Positions 27,128 to 35,929 of a stretch of DNA of 64,000 nucleotides are shown in pieces. Origin of the DNA: Streptomyces sp. NBRC 110035 (lineage in GTDB: Bacteria > Actinomycetota > Actinomycetes > Streptomycetales > Streptomycetaceae); the NCBI RefSeq assembly GCF_000829695.1, contig NZ_BBNN01000021.1:94008-158007 (forward strand). The letters run 5' to 3'. A model generated the notes under the pieces. It had not been told where the DNA came from, did not search any database, and saw only the letters and a program-made list of their open reading frames with translations. The position numbers and the translations under genes were made by a program. Position 1 is the first letter of the stretch, and the number at the start of each line of letters is the position of its first letter.

Positions 27128-27199
27128 TGGTCTATGGTGTAATTGGCAGCACGACTGATTCTGGTTCAGTTAGTCTTGGTTCGAGTCCAGGTAGACCAG
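27128..27199 (+). tRNA. tRNA-Gln (CTG anticodon), variant acceptor stem
   Basis: This 72-nt tRNA matches the first tRNA-Gln except for one compensatory acceptor pair: TGGTCTA/TAGACCA instead of TGGCCTA/TAGGCCA. Confidence 0.95.
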
Positions 27200-27227
27200 C
27201 TCGGACCTGCGGAAACGCAGTGTCCAC

Positions 27228-27300
27228 GCCCCCGTTGTGTAGCGGCCTAGCACGCCGCCCTCTCAAGGCGGTAGCGCCGGTTCGAATCCGGTCGGGGGTA
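27228..27300 (+). tRNA. tRNA-Glu (CTC anticodon)
   Basis: This 73-nt tRNA is identical to the copy at 27033-27105 and is the last of the cluster. A terminator hairpin follows 10 nt downstream. Confidence 0.95.
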
Positions 27301-27310
27301 CAGAGAAGGA

Positions 27311-27338
27311 AGCCCTCCACTTCGGTGGAGGGCTTTCG
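27311..27338 (+). terminator. Terminator of the tRNA cluster
   Basis: The stem AGCCCTCCAC/GTGGAGGGCT (27311-27320/27325-27334) has a stable TTCG tetraloop and is followed by TTCGT. Confidence 0.85.
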
Positions 27339-27422
27339 TCATTGTCCGTACGTCCATGCCCCGGGTCCGGGGGAGAGCCTGCCGCGGCGTTGGGGCAGGC
27401 CGGTCCCGGAAGGCGGGCGGGG

Positions 27423-28136
27423 TCAGGTGCGGCGCAGCGCCTCGGAGAGGCGGGTCGCGGAGTCGATGACGGCCTGGGCGTGCATCCGGCCCGGGTGGCG
27501 GCTCAGGCGCTCGATGGGCCCCGACACGGAGACGGCGGCCACCACGCGGTTGGACGGACCGCGCACCGGCGCGGAGACCGAGGCCACACCGGGCTCGCGC
27601 TCACCGATCGACTGCGCCCAGCCGCGCCGCCGGACACCCGACAGGGCCGTCGCCGTGAAACGGGCGCCCTGCAGGCCGCGGTGCAGGCGCTCCGGCTCCT
27701 CCCAGGCCATCAGGATCTGCGCGGAGGAACCGGCCTTCATCGTGAGCGTGGAGCCCACCGGGACCGTGTCCCGCAGGCCGGACAGGCGCTCCGCCGCGGC
27801 GACGCAGATGCGCATGTCGCCCTGACGGCGGTAGAGCTGGGCGCTCTCGCCGGTGATGTCGCGCAGGTGCGTGAGGACGGGGCCCGCCGTGGCGAGCAGC
27901 CGGTCCTCGCCGGCCGCCGCGGCCAGCTCGGCCATGCGCGGGCCGAGGATGAACCTGCCCTGCATGTCGCGGGCCACCAGCCGGTGGTGCTCCAGGGCCA
28001 CGGCCAGGCGGTGGGCCGTGGGTCGTGCCAGTCCGGTGGCACCGACCAACCCCGCGAGGGTGGCCGGACCGGACTCCAGAGCGCTCAGGACAAGGGCTGC
28101 CTTGTCCAGAACGCCGACGCCACTACTGTTGTCCAT
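27423..28136 (-). CDS. ndgR: IclR-family transcriptional regulator (NdgR)
   Basis: The 237-residue regulator has an N-terminal winged helix-turn-helix (VLDKAALVLSALESGPATLAGLVGATGLARPTAHRLAVAL, about 9-50) and a C-terminal IclR effector-binding GAF-like domain ending SATRLSEALRRT. Its position divergent from leuCD identifies it with NdgR of S. coelicolor, reported to control leucine biosynthesis and other amino-acid-dependent genes. ATG 28136 removes an upstream 30-residue extension with no ribosome site. A candidate operator lies between it and leuC. Confidence 0.9.
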   Translation of the reverse strand: MDNSSGVGVLDKAALVLSALESGPATLAGLVGATGLARPTAHRLAVALEHHRLVARDMQGRFILGPRMAELAAAAGEDRLLATAGPVLTHLRDITGESAQLYRRQGDMRICVAAAERLSGLRDTVPVGSTLTMKAGSSAQILMAWEEPERLHRGLQGARFTATALSGVRRRGWAQSIGEREPGVASVSAPVRGPSNRVVAAVSVSGPIERLSRHPGRMHAQAVIDSATRLSEALRRT

Positions 28137-28161
28137 GCAACGATACTCGCGTCTCACTCTG

Positions 28162-28176
28162 TGAAACGCAAGTTCA
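28162..28176. promoter_or_regulatory. IclR-type operator candidate TGAAACGCAAGTTCA
   Basis: This 15-bp imperfect palindrome has TGAA/TTCA ends, the usual size and ends of IclR-family sites. It sits 26 bp upstream of ndgR and 160 bp upstream of leuC in an AT-richer patch, so it could serve autoregulation and leuCD control. Confidence 0.5.
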
Positions 28177-28337
28177 ATTTTCCGTGGGACGCGCCACTCT
28201 GGACGTACACAGTTCATCAGCACCACGGTCCGTGAATCACCGGGCCGGGCGGCGACGCCCCGCGATCAGGGGTGGGGTGCCGTCTCCTCACGGATCTCTA
28301 GTTGGGCCGGCGCGCCTTGCCGGCCGGAGGGAAAGCG

Positions 28338-29768
28338 ATGGGTAGGACACTCGCGGAGAAGGTCTGGGACGACCACGTCGTCCGGCGCGCCGAGGGCGAG
28401 CCCGACCTCCTCTTCATCGATCTGCACCTGCTGCACGAGGTGACCAGCCCCCAGGCCTTCGACGGCCTCCGCAAGAGCGGCCGTACGGTGCGCCGCCTCG
28501 ACCTCACCATCGCGACCGAGGACCACAACACCCCGACCCTCGACATCGACAAGCCCATCGCCGACCCGGTCTCCCGCGTCCAGCTGGAGACGCTGCGGGC
28601 GAACTGCGCCGAGTTCGGCGTCCGGCTGCACTCGCTGGGCGACGTCGAGCAGGGCGTCGTGCACGTCGTCGGACCCCAGCTGGGCCTGACCCAGCCCGGC
28701 ATGACCGTGGTCTGCGGGGACTCGCACACCTCGACGCACGGCGCGTTCGGCGGGCTGGCCTTCGGCATCGGGACCTCCCAGGTCGAGCACGTGCTCGCCA
28801 CGCAGACGCTGCCGATGGCCCGCCCGAAGACCATGGCGATCACCGTCGACGGCGAACTGCCCGACGGCGTCACGGCCAAGGACCTGATCCTGGCGGTCAT
28901 CGCGCGCATCGGCACCGGCGGCGGACAGGGCTACATCCTGGAGTACCGCGGCGAGGCCATCGAGAAGCTCTCGATGGAGGCCCGCATGACCATCTGCAAC
29001 ATGTCGATCGAGGCCGGCGCCCGCGCGGGCATGATCGCCCCCGACGAGACGACGTTCGCCTACCTCGAGGGCCGCCCGCACGCCCCGCAGGGCGAGGACT
29101 GGGACGCGGCCGTCGCCTACTGGAAGACGCTGCGTACCGACGACGACGCCGAGTTCGACGCCGAGGTCGTCATCGACGCCTCCCGGCTGTCCCCGTTCGT
29201 CACCTGGGGCACCAACCCGGGCCAGGGCGCGCCGCTGTCGGCGGCGGTCCCCGACCCCGCTTCGTACGAAGACGCCTCGGAGCGCCTCGCCGCCGAAAAG
29301 GCCCTGGAATACATGGGGTTGGAGGCCGGTCGGCCCCTGAACTCCATCAGTGTCGACACCGTCTTCGTAGGGTCCTGCACCAACGGGCGGATCGAGGACC
29401 TGCGCGCCGCCGCGGACATCGTCAAGGGCCGCAAAGTCGCCGACGGGGTGCGGATGCTGGTCGTCCCGGGCTCCGCGCGGGTCGGTCTGCAGGCCGTCTC
29501 CGAGGGCCTGGACGTGGTCTTCAAGGAGGCCGGCGCCGAGTGGCGGCACGCGGGCTGTTCCATGTGCCTGGGCATGAACCCCGACCAGCTCGCTCCCGGT
29601 GAGCGCTCCGCGTCCACCTCCAACCGCAACTTCGAGGGCCGGCAGGGCAAGGGGGGCCGTACCCACCTGGTGTCCCCGCAGGTCGCCGCCGCCACCGCGG
29701 TCCTCGGTCACCTGGCCTCCCCGGCCGACCTCGCCGCCGACACCCGTACGTCCGCTGGAGTCCGATAG
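28338..29768 (+). CDS. leuC: 3-isopropylmalate dehydratase large subunit
   Basis: The 476-residue aconitase-family protein, with LeuD, isomerises 2-isopropylmalate to 3-isopropylmalate in leucine synthesis. Cluster-binding cysteines are visible in [14 protein letters not shown] (about residue 353) and [13 protein letters not shown] (about 413-416, C-x-x-C). [13 protein letters not shown] is the conserved active-site stretch. ATG 28338 follows GGAGG with a 7-nt gap; the 12-residue longer frame is rejected. leuD follows after 2 nt. Expression is probably under the divergent NdgR. Confidence 0.97.
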   Translation: MGRTLAEKVWDDHVVRRAEGEPDLLFIDLHLLHEVTSPQAFDGLRKSGRTVRRLDLTIATEDHNTPTLDIDKPIADPVSRVQLETLRANCAEFGVRLHSLGDVEQGVVHVVGPQLGLTQPGMTVVCGDSHTSTHGAFGGLAFGIGTSQVEHVLATQTLPMARPKTMAITVDGELPDGVTAKDLILAVIARIGTGGGQGYILEYRGEAIEKLSMEARMTICNMSIEAGARAGMIAPDETTFAYLEGRPHAPQGEDWDAAVAYWKTLRTDDDAEFDAEVVIDASRLSPFVTWGTNPGQGAPLSAAVPDPASYEDASERLAAEKALEYMGLEAGRPLNSISVDTVFVGSCTNGRIEDLRAAADIVKGRKVADGVRMLVVPGSARVGLQAVSEGLDVVFKEAGAEWRHAGCSMCLGMNPDQLAPGERSASTSNRNFEGRQGKGGRTHLVSPQVAAATAVLGHLASPADLAADTRTSAGVR

Positions 29769-29770
29769 CC

Positions 29771-30373
29771 ATGGAAGCATTCACCACGCACACCGGCCGG
29801 GCCGTCCCGCTGCGCCGCAGCAACGTCGACACCGACCAGATCATCCCCGCCCACTGGCTCAAGAAGGTGACGCGGGACGGGTTCGAGGACGGGCTGTTCG
29901 AGGCCTGGCGCAAGGACCCGGAGTTCGTGCTCAACCGTCCCGAGCGCGAGGGTGCCACGGTCCTGGTCGCCGGCCCCGACTTCGGCACCGGCTCCTCCCG
30001 TGAGCACGCCGTCTGGGCGCTGCAGAACTACGGCTTCAAGACCGTGGTCTCCTCCCGCTTCGCCGACATCTTCCGCGGCAACTCGCTGAAGAACGGCCTG
30101 CTCACCGTGGTCATCGAGCAGAAGGTCGTGGACGCGCTCTGGGAGCTCACCGAGCGGGACCCCGAGGCCGAGATCACCGTCGACCTCGAGGCCCGCGAAG
30201 TGCGCGCCGAGGGGATCACCGCCGCCTTCGAGCTCGACGAGAACTCCCGCTGGCGGCTGCTGAACGGGCTCGACGACATCTCCATCACCCTGCAGAACGA
30301 GGCGGACATCGCCACGTACGAGGCGAAGCGCCCGTCGTTCAAGCCGCGGACGCTCACGACGCAGGGCGCCTGA
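29771..30373 (+). CDS. leuD: 3-isopropylmalate dehydratase small subunit
   Basis: This 200-residue swivelling-domain subunit starts [31 protein letters not shown] and has the conserved [17 protein letters not shown] loop (about 69-85) that closes over the substrate in the LeuC active site. It lies 2 nt after leuC, so translation is coupled. A 16-bp hairpin follows 57 nt after the stop. Confidence 0.97.
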   Translation: MEAFTTHTGRAVPLRRSNVDTDQIIPAHWLKKVTRDGFEDGLFEAWRKDPEFVLNRPEREGATVLVAGPDFGTGSSREHAVWALQNYGFKTVVSSRFADIFRGNSLKNGLLTVVIEQKVVDALWELTERDPEAEITVDLEAREVRAEGITAAFELDENSRWRLLNGLDDISITLQNEADIATYEAKRPSFKPRTLTTQGA

Positions 30374-30430
30374 CCCTCCGTAGCGCGCAGTCCGGGCAGC
30401 AGGTCGACTTTCAGCCACGCCCACCCCCCT

Positions 30431-30463
30431 TCCGTACCCCCGATCGGACCGATCGGGGGTACG
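30431..30463 (+). terminator. 16-bp near-perfect palindromic hairpin after leuD
   Basis: CCGTACCCCCGATCGG (30431-30446) and its exact complement (30448-30463) flank a single A. As RNA the inner pairs would open into a loop, giving a strong stem ending leuCD. Confidence 0.7.
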
Positions 30464-30649
30464 GCCGCGTCTGCACCCGTTCGGACCTGCGCGCCCTCTT
30501 GAGACCTGGCAACTTCCCACGTTATGAAGGTGGTTGCCGGGGTACACGTGTCACGTGCGCGTGACCTCGGAGTGTGCTCGGACCGCCGTCCGAGGTGGCA
30601 GTTGCCCCCTGCGCAGGCGACAACTCGCCCCAGATGGCACAATCTGTGC

Positions 30650-30880
30650 ATGGAACGCGACGGCCAACTCGAGCTCTGCACGGTGGTCGCGGTCCGGCTC
30701 AAAGAAGCGCATGCAAGAGTGCGCGCACTGCAAGTACCGGAGGGCGTACGGATGGCGCTGGCCCGGAAGCTGCTGGTCATTACGGCCGCGGCCAAGCACG
30801 ATCTCGCCTCTGCGGCAAAGCGGCTGGAGCGGTTCATCGCGGACCTCGACGAGGGCCGATTTCCCGAAGAGGAACGCTGA
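30650..30880 (+). CDS. Small conserved-looking helical protein of unknown function
   Basis: The 76-residue product, MERDGQLELCTVVAVRLKEAHARVRALQ..., is predicted mostly alpha-helical with alternating Arg/Lys/Glu (ARKLLVITAAAKHDLASAAKRLERFIADLDEG). There is no signal or membrane segment. ATG 30650 lacks a strong Shine-Dalgarno; CACAATC just upstream (30638-30644) could be a -10 giving a nearly leaderless transcript. Codon use is genome-like. It lies between leuD and hupS; in this position Streptomyces genomes carry a small hypothetical gene. Function unknown. Confidence 0.65.
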   Translation: MERDGQLELCTVVAVRLKEAHARVRALQVPEGVRMALARKLLVITAAAKHDLASAAKRLERFIADLDEGRFPEEER

Positions 30881-31016
30881 GCCACTCGAGGCGGCCGAGC
30901 TCATTGCGGCACAAGGGTGATAAGCCCGTTTCATGTTTGATTTGCGGTATATATCTGCCTAACGTGCGAAAACGCTTGAACGGATTCGTTCGGGCGATGT
31001 CTCCGAAGGGGAAGAC

Positions 31017-31625
31017 GTGAACAAGGCGCAGCTCGTAGAAGCGATTGCCGACAAGATGGGCGGCCGGCAGCAGGCCGCCGATGCCGTCGACGCGGTCCTG
31101 GACGCCGTCGTCCGTGCCGTGGTCGCGGGTGACCGGGTCTCGGTCACCGGCTTCGGTTCGTTCGAGAAGGTCGACCGCCCGGCCCGCTACGCCCGCAACC
31201 CCCAGACCGGTGAGCGGGTGCGGGTCAAGAAGACGTCGGTGCCGCGTTTCCGTGCGGGCCAGGGTTTCAAGGACCTGGTGAGCGGCTCGAAGAAGCTGCC
31301 GCGCGGTGGCGAGGTCGCCGTCAAGAAGGCGCCCAAGGGCAGCCTGTCCGGCGGGGCTTCCGCGACGGTGAAGAAGGCCGCCGCGAAGAAGAGCGCCGCC
31401 AAGAAGGCCACGGCGAAGCGGGCCGCGGGAAAGAAGGCCGCCGCGAAGAAGACCACCGCCAAGAAGGCCACCGGCGCGTCCGCGGCGACCGCCAAGACCG
31501 CCGCCGCGAAGAAGACGACCGCCAAGAAGTCCCCGGCGAAGAAGGCGACGGCCACGAAGGCGCCCGCCAAGAAGTCGACCGCACGCAAGACCACCGCCAA
31601 GAAGACCACCGCCCGCAAGAAGTAG
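31017..31625 (+). CDS. hupS: HU-family nucleoid protein with histone H1-like tail (HupS)
   Basis: The 202-residue protein has residues 1-92 as a canonical HU/IHF fold (MNKAQLVEAIADKMG; the DNA-binding arm RNPQTGERVRVKKTSVPRF). Residues from about 105 to the end are Lys/Ala/Thr repeats (AAKK, TTAKK, SPAKK) like eukaryotic H1 tails. It compacts the nucleoid; HupS of S. coelicolor is the sporulation-associated HU. GTG 31017 follows GAAGGGGAAGAC. The upstream DNA (30920-30990) is AT-rich, with TATATATC and a GAACG-GATT-CGTTC repeat at 30978-30991, probably the developmental promoter region. Confidence 0.95.
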   Translation: MNKAQLVEAIADKMGGRQQAADAVDAVLDAVVRAVVAGDRVSVTGFGSFEKVDRPARYARNPQTGERVRVKKTSVPRFRAGQGFKDLVSGSKKLPRGGEVAVKKAPKGSLSGGASATVKKAAAKKSAAKKATAKRAAGKKAAAKKTTAKKATGASAATAKTAAAKKTTAKKSPAKKATATKAPAKKSTARKTTAKKTTARKK

Positions 31626-31651
31626 CGGCGGCGAAACGGTACTCACGCGCC

Positions 31652-31680
31652 GGGCCGGACTCCGTCACGGAGTCCGGCCC
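31652..31680. terminator. 13-bp hairpin after hupS
   Basis: GGGCCGGACTCCG (31652-31664) pairs with 31668-31680 over a 3-nt loop, between convergent hupS and the minus-strand gene at 31729. Confidence 0.75.
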
Positions 31681-31728
31681 GCGGTGTGCCGGCACACACC
31701 CGAAACGCCGTCGGAGCGTGGACGGTGG

Positions 31729-31932
31729 TCAGAACGTCTGGAGCGTCACCAGGGTGATCCGCCGGGCCTCGCCCTCGCCCCGGAACTCGATGCGCACGCG
31801 CTGCCCCGGACGCAGCAGCCTCAGGCCTCCGGCGTCGAAGGCCGGTGCGTCGAAGGGCACCGGAGTGCCGTCGTCCAGCAGCACCTGGCCGCTTCGGCTC
31901 TCGGGGTCGTAGGTGTACGCGGTCGCCTGCAT
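31729..31932 (-). CDS. Small beta-rich protein, cold-shock-domain-like
   Basis: The 67-residue product MQATAYTYDPESRSGQVLLDDGTPVPFDAPAFDAGGLRLLRPGQRVRIEF... has alternating hydrophobic strands and the order G-x-VLLDDGT-x(n)-F-x(n)-LRPGQRVRIE seen in OB-fold/cold-shock relatives. The RNP-1 KGFGF signature is missing, so nucleic-acid binding is uncertain. It starts 10 nt after the cofC stop, so they form a two-gene operon; no direct link to coenzyme F420 is evident. Confidence 0.7.
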   Translation of the reverse strand: MQATAYTYDPESRSGQVLLDDGTPVPFDAPAFDAGGLRLLRPGQRVRIEFRGEGEARRITLVTLQTF

Positions 31933-31942
31933 GGGCCGCAGC

Positions 31943-32581
31943 CTACTGCTCCGCGATCAGCAGCCGCGCGGTGGCGGCCGCCGTGCGGGGCCCCACCCCC
32001 AGCGCCAGCGCCGCCCGGAGATCGTTCCCCGTGTCCACGTCCTGCCGTACGGAATCCACCGCGTCGAGGCACAGTTCGACGGCTCCCCGCGCGCGGTGCC
32101 GGGCCCGGGAGCCGGGGCCGAAGGACGGCCGCAGCTCCTCCGTCGCCGCCGCTGCGAGCAGCGTGGTGCCGACGCCCGCGGTATCGGGGAGGAACGCGCG
32201 CGGGAACGCGGCCGCCCCCTCCAGCACGCGCGCCAGTTCGGCCGGGCGCAGTGCCGGGAGATCGGCGTTGAGGGCCGCCACGGGACCCGCGTGCCGCACG
32301 GTCCGCACGGTGGCGGCCGCGTGGGCGAGGGCCGCGTTCAGCCCGCTGCCCGGCTCGTCGGCGACGATGCCCGCACCCAGCGCGGCCAGCTCGCGGCCGG
32401 CCAGGGCGTCGTCCGTGACAACCACCACGTCCCGCACCGCGCGGCAGGCCAGGGCGGCCGCCACGGTGTCCTGTGCGAAGGCGAGCGCGAGCCCCGGACG
32501 CAGGGCGTCGTCCGCGGTGCCGGAGAGCCTGCTCTTGGCCTCGGCCAGCGGTTTCAGGGGTACCACCAAGGTCCACTGCAC
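31943..32581 (-). CDS. cofC: 2-phospho-L-lactate (or phosphoenolpyruvate) guanylyltransferase
   Basis: The 212-residue nucleotidyltransferase of the CofC/FbiD family makes the GDP-activated precursor (LPPG or EPPG) in coenzyme F420 synthesis. It has the N-terminal nucleotide-binding VPLKPLAEAKSRLSG, DVVVVTDD, and the metal-binding AALNADLPALRP. The GTG start at 32581 is preceded by GAGAGGGACG at a longish distance. In actinobacteria the acceptor is thought to be PEP rather than phospholactate; sequence alone does not decide. It is divergent from the acyltransferase gene at 32740. Confidence 0.85.
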   Translation of the reverse strand: MQWTLVVPLKPLAEAKSRLSGTADDALRPGLALAFAQDTVAAALACRAVRDVVVVTDDALAGRELAALGAGIVADEPGSGLNAALAHAAATVRTVRHAGPVAALNADLPALRPAELARVLEGAAAFPRAFLPDTAGVGTTLLAAAATEELRPSFGPGSRARHRARGAVELCLDAVDSVRQDVDTGNDLRAALALGVGPRTAAATARLLIAEQ

Positions 32582-32739
32582 GCGTGTTACGTCCCTCTCT
32601 TGTCGTCGGCATTGTCCCCCGCGGCACCCGGTGGCCGGGGGACCGGGGCGTACGGTGTTCTCGACAGACCGGCGGCCCGGGGCGACACTTGTGCGGCCCG
32701 CCTGGCCCCCGGGTCCAGGACTTAGAGGAAGGTGTCCGT

Positions 32740-33603
32740 GTGCCGCGCCGCAGAATCGGCTTCGCGTACCGCTTCGCCGCGGTGATCTGCAAACCTCCGC
32801 TGGTGGTTCTGCTCAAGCGGGACTGGCGCGGAATGGAGAACATTCCGCGCCAAGGTGGATTTATCACTGCGGTAAATCACAATTCGCACATTGACCCCGT
32901 CGCCTACGCGCACTTTCAGTACAACACCGGTCGCGTTCCGCGATTCCTGGCGAAGAACGGCCTTTTCGGCAGGGGATTCGTCGGCGCCATGATGCGCGGC
33001 ACCGGGCAGATCCCCGTCTATCGCGAGAGCACGGACGCGCTCAGCGCCTTCCGGGCCGCGATCGACGCCGTGGAGCGCGGCGAATGCGTCGCCTTCTACC
33101 CCGAGGGCACCCTCACCCGGGACCCGGACGGCTGGCCCATGACCGGCAAGACCGGTGCCGCGCGGGTCGCCCTGCAGACCAGGTGCCCCGTCGTCCCGGT
33201 CGCGCAGTGGGGTGCCAACGAGCTGCTGCCGCCGTACGCCTCCAGGCCCCGCCTCTTCCCGCGCAAGACGCACCGCGTGCTGGCCGGACCGCCGGTGGAC
33301 CTGGACCGTTTCTACGGCCGGGAGATGACACCCGAGCTGCTCAGGGAGGCGACCGAGGTCATCATGGCCGCGGTGACCCGCCAGCTGGAGGAGATCCGCG
33401 GCGAGAAGGCCCCCGGGGAGCCCTACGATCCGCAGCGTGAACGTGTGGAGCAGCGCCGCAAGACCCGGGCCCAGACCCGGCGAAAGGGACCCGCCGGTCC
33501 GTCCGGGCACGGACCGGCGGAACACCGGCACCAGGAACGGCAGAACGAACAGCGGTGGCCCAAAAAACGCGCCACCGCGCGGGAAGAGGGGCTGAACACG
33601 TGA
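32740..33603 (+). CDS. 1-acyl-sn-glycerol-3-phosphate acyltransferase-like protein (PlsC family)
   Basis: The 287-residue protein has the PlsC acyltransferase motifs: NHNSHID (HX4D, about residues 48-54), a glycerophosphate-binding-like GTGQIPVYRE and FYPEGTLT. The last about 60 residues are a hydrophilic basic tail (QRRKTRAQTRRKG...). It probably adds an acyl chain to lysophosphatidate at the inner membrane face. GTG 32740 follows GAGGAAGG with a suitable gap. It overlaps gpsA by 4 nt (GTGA), placing acyl transfer next to glycerol-3-phosphate synthesis. Confidence 0.88.
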   Translation: MPRRRIGFAYRFAAVICKPPLVVLLKRDWRGMENIPRQGGFITAVNHNSHIDPVAYAHFQYNTGRVPRFLAKNGLFGRGFVGAMMRGTGQIPVYRESTDALSAFRAAIDAVERGECVAFYPEGTLTRDPDGWPMTGKTGAARVALQTRCPVVPVAQWGANELLPPYASRPRLFPRKTHRVLAGPPVDLDRFYGREMTPELLREATEVIMAAVTRQLEEIRGEKAPGEPYDPQRERVEQRRKTRAQTRRKGPAGPSGHGPAEHRHQERQNEQRWPKKRATAREEGLNT

Positions 33604-34610
33604 GCAAGCCGGTCAAGGCGGCCGTCTTCGGCACCGGATCGTGGGGCACGGCCTTCGGCATGGTGCTCGCCGACGCAGGGTGCGACGTGGTGCTGTGGGC
33701 GCGGCGCCCCGGACTCGTCGACGCGGTCAACTCCACCCGCACCAATCCCGACTACCTGCCCGGAGTCGAACTCCCGGCGAACCTGCGGGCCACCACGGAC
33801 GCCGCCGAGGCCGCGCGCGACGCCGACTTCACCGTCCTCACGATCCCCTCCCAGACGCTGCGCGACAACCTCGCCGAGTGGAAGCCGCTGCTCGCCCCGG
33901 ACACGGTCCTGGTGTCGCTGATGAAAGGCGTCGAACTCGGCTCCGCCATGCGGATGAGCGAGGTGATCGAGGACGTCGCCGGGGTCGGCGCCGACCGGAT
34001 CGCCGTGGTCACCGGACCCAACCTCGCCCGGGAGGTCGCCGCCCGGATGCCGGCCGCCACCGTCGTCGCCTGCACCGACGAGGCCGTCGCCCAGCGGCTC
34101 CAGGCCGCCTGCCACACGCCGTACTTCCGCCCGTACACCAACACCGACGTGGTCGGCTGCGAACTGGGCGGCGCCGTGAAGAACGTGATCGGGCTGGCCG
34201 TCGGCATCGCGGACGGCATGGGGCTCGGTGACAACGCCAAGGGCTCGCTCATCACCCGCGGGCTCGCCGAGACCACCCGGCTCGGGGTCGCGCTCGGCGC
34301 GGACCCGCTGACCTTCGCCGGACTCGCGGGCCTCGGCGACCTGGTGGCCACCTGCTCCTCACCGCTGTCGCGCAACCACACCTTCGGCACCAACCTCGGC
34401 AAGGGCATGACCCTTCAGGAGACCGTCGCGGTCACCCGTCAGACCGCCGAGGGCGTCAAGTCCTGCGAGTCGGTGCTGGATCTCGCCCGTCGGCACGGCG
34501 TCGACATGCCGCTCACCGAGACGGTCGTCGGCATCGTGCACGAGGGCAAGCCCCCGGTGGTCGCCCTCAAGGAGCTGATGTCGCGCAGCGCGAAGCCGGA
34601 ACGACACTGA
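33600..34610 (+). CDS. gpsA: NAD(P)H-dependent glycerol-3-phosphate dehydrogenase
   Basis: The 336-residue enzyme reduces dihydroxyacetone phosphate to sn-glycerol-3-phosphate for phospholipids. It has the N-terminal Rossmann motif FGTGSWGTAFG (about 9-19). The catalytic lysine region is CELGGAVKNVIGLAVGIADGMGLGDNAKG, with the downstream GLGDLVATCSSPLSRN. GTG 33600 overlaps the acyltransferase stop as GTGA, so translation is coupled. ddl follows 115 bp later. Confidence 0.95.
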   Translation: MSKPVKAAVFGTGSWGTAFGMVLADAGCDVVLWARRPGLVDAVNSTRTNPDYLPGVELPANLRATTDAAEAARDADFTVLTIPSQTLRDNLAEWKPLLAPDTVLVSLMKGVELGSAMRMSEVIEDVAGVGADRIAVVTGPNLAREVAARMPAATVVACTDEAVAQRLQAACHTPYFRPYTNTDVVGCELGGAVKNVIGLAVGIADGMGLGDNAKGSLITRGLAETTRLGVALGADPLTFAGLAGLGDLVATCSSPLSRNHTFGTNLGKGMTLQETVAVTRQTAEGVKSCESVLDLARRHGVDMPLTETVVGIVHEGKPPVVALKELMSRSAKPERH

Positions 34611-34725
34611 GCGACGGCGCGGCGGCGGGGGAGCGGCGTGGGCGCCGTCCTGCGCGGCAACCCTCCGTCTGCCGCACCGTGGGCGCTGTATCAGGGGTAC
34701 GGCCACCGGGTACTCTCATCGCCAT

Positions 34726-35883
34726 ATGAGCACCCAGAACCTCCCCCAGAGCCCCGAGCAGCCGCCTCGCAAGCCGCGTGTGGCCGTTGTGTTCGGCGGG
34801 CGCAGCTCCGAACACGGGATCTCCGTGGTCACCGCCGGCGCCGTCCTCAAGGCCATCGACCGGACGAAGTACGACGTCCTGCCGATCGGTATCACCCGGG
34901 ACGGCCGCTGGGCACTCACCGCCGACGAGCCGGACCGTATGGCCATCGTCGACCGGCGCCAGCCCAGCGTGGACCAGCTCACCGACGCGGCCGAGGGCAC
35001 GGTGGTGCTCCCCCTCGACCCCGCGAACCGCGAAGTCGTCTACAGCGAGCCCGGTTCGGTCCCGAAGGCGCTCGGCGAGGTCGACGTCGTCTTCCCCGTG
35101 CTGCACGGCCCCTACGGCGAGGACGGCACCCTGCAGGGGCTCCTGGAGCTCTCCGGCGTCCCCTACGTGGGCTCGGGGGTGCTCGCCTCCGCCGTCGGGC
35201 AGGACAAGGAGTACATGAAGCGGGTGTTCACCTCCTTCGGGCTGGAGGTCGGCCCGTACGTGGTGATCCGGCCCCGCGAGTGGGAGAACGACGAGTCCGC
35301 CGCCCGCAAGAAGATCGTCGACTTCGCCGGGGAGCACGGCTGGCCGCTGTTCGTGAAGCCCGCGCGGGCGGGCTCCTCGATCGGCATCACCAAGGTCGAC
35401 GGCCTCGCCGGTCTGGACGAGGCGATCGCCGAGGCCCGGCGGCACGACCCGAAGATCCTGGTGGAGGCCGCGCTGCGCGGCCGCGAGATCGAATGCGGGG
35501 TGCTGGAGTTCGAGGACGGCCCGCGCGCCTCGGTGCCCGCCGAGATCCCGCCGCCCGACGCGCACGCCTACTACGACTTCGAGGCCAAGTACATCGACTC
35601 CACGCCCGGCGTGGTGCCCGCACCGCTGACCGGCGAGGAGACCGCCGAGGTGCGCCGGCTGGCGGTGGAGGCGTTCGAGGCGGCGGGCTGCGAAGGGCTG
35701 GTGCGCGCGGACTTCTTCCTCACCGAGGACGGCGGGTTCGTCATCAACGAGATCAACACGATGCCCGGCTTCACGCCCATCTCGATGTACCCGAAGATGT
35801 GGGAGGCCACCGGCCTCGAGTACCCCGAGCTGGTGGACCGACTGGTGCAGGCGGCGCTGCGCCGGCGGACCGGACTGCGCTGA
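34726..35883 (+). CDS. ddl: D-alanine--D-alanine ligase
   Basis: This 385-residue ATP-grasp enzyme makes the D-Ala-D-Ala dipeptide of peptidoglycan. The N-terminal domain has VVFGGRSSEHGISVVTAGAVL and the ATP-grasp core has PLFVKPARAGSSIGITKV. The C-terminal metal/D-Ala site is INEINTMPGFTPISMYPKMWE. Phe/Tyr versus vancomycin-resistant depsipeptide specificity looks like the ordinary sensitive type. There is no Shine-Dalgarno before ATG 34726, but TACTCT (34711-34716) could be a -10 element for a leaderless or near-leaderless transcript. Confidence 0.95.
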   Translation: MSTQNLPQSPEQPPRKPRVAVVFGGRSSEHGISVVTAGAVLKAIDRTKYDVLPIGITRDGRWALTADEPDRMAIVDRRQPSVDQLTDAAEGTVVLPLDPANREVVYSEPGSVPKALGEVDVVFPVLHGPYGEDGTLQGLLELSGVPYVGSGVLASAVGQDKEYMKRVFTSFGLEVGPYVVIRPREWENDESAARKKIVDFAGEHGWPLFVKPARAGSSIGITKVDGLAGLDEAIAEARRHDPKILVEAALRGREIECGVLEFEDGPRASVPAEIPPPDAHAYYDFEAKYIDSTPGVVPAPLTGEETAEVRRLAVEAFEAAGCEGLVRADFFLTEDGGFVINEINTMPGFTPISMYPKMWEATGLEYPELVDRLVQAALRRRTGLR

Positions 35884-35929
35884 GACGCACGGCCGGGCGG
35901 TCGGAAAACGGGCGGCCGGAAGAACGGCC

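Noticed and set aside
30978..30991. GAACG-GATT-CGTTC inverted repeat upstream of hupS as a distinct operator
   Set aside because: Only 5-bp arms in a region full of short repeats; too weak to report beyond a mention with hupS.
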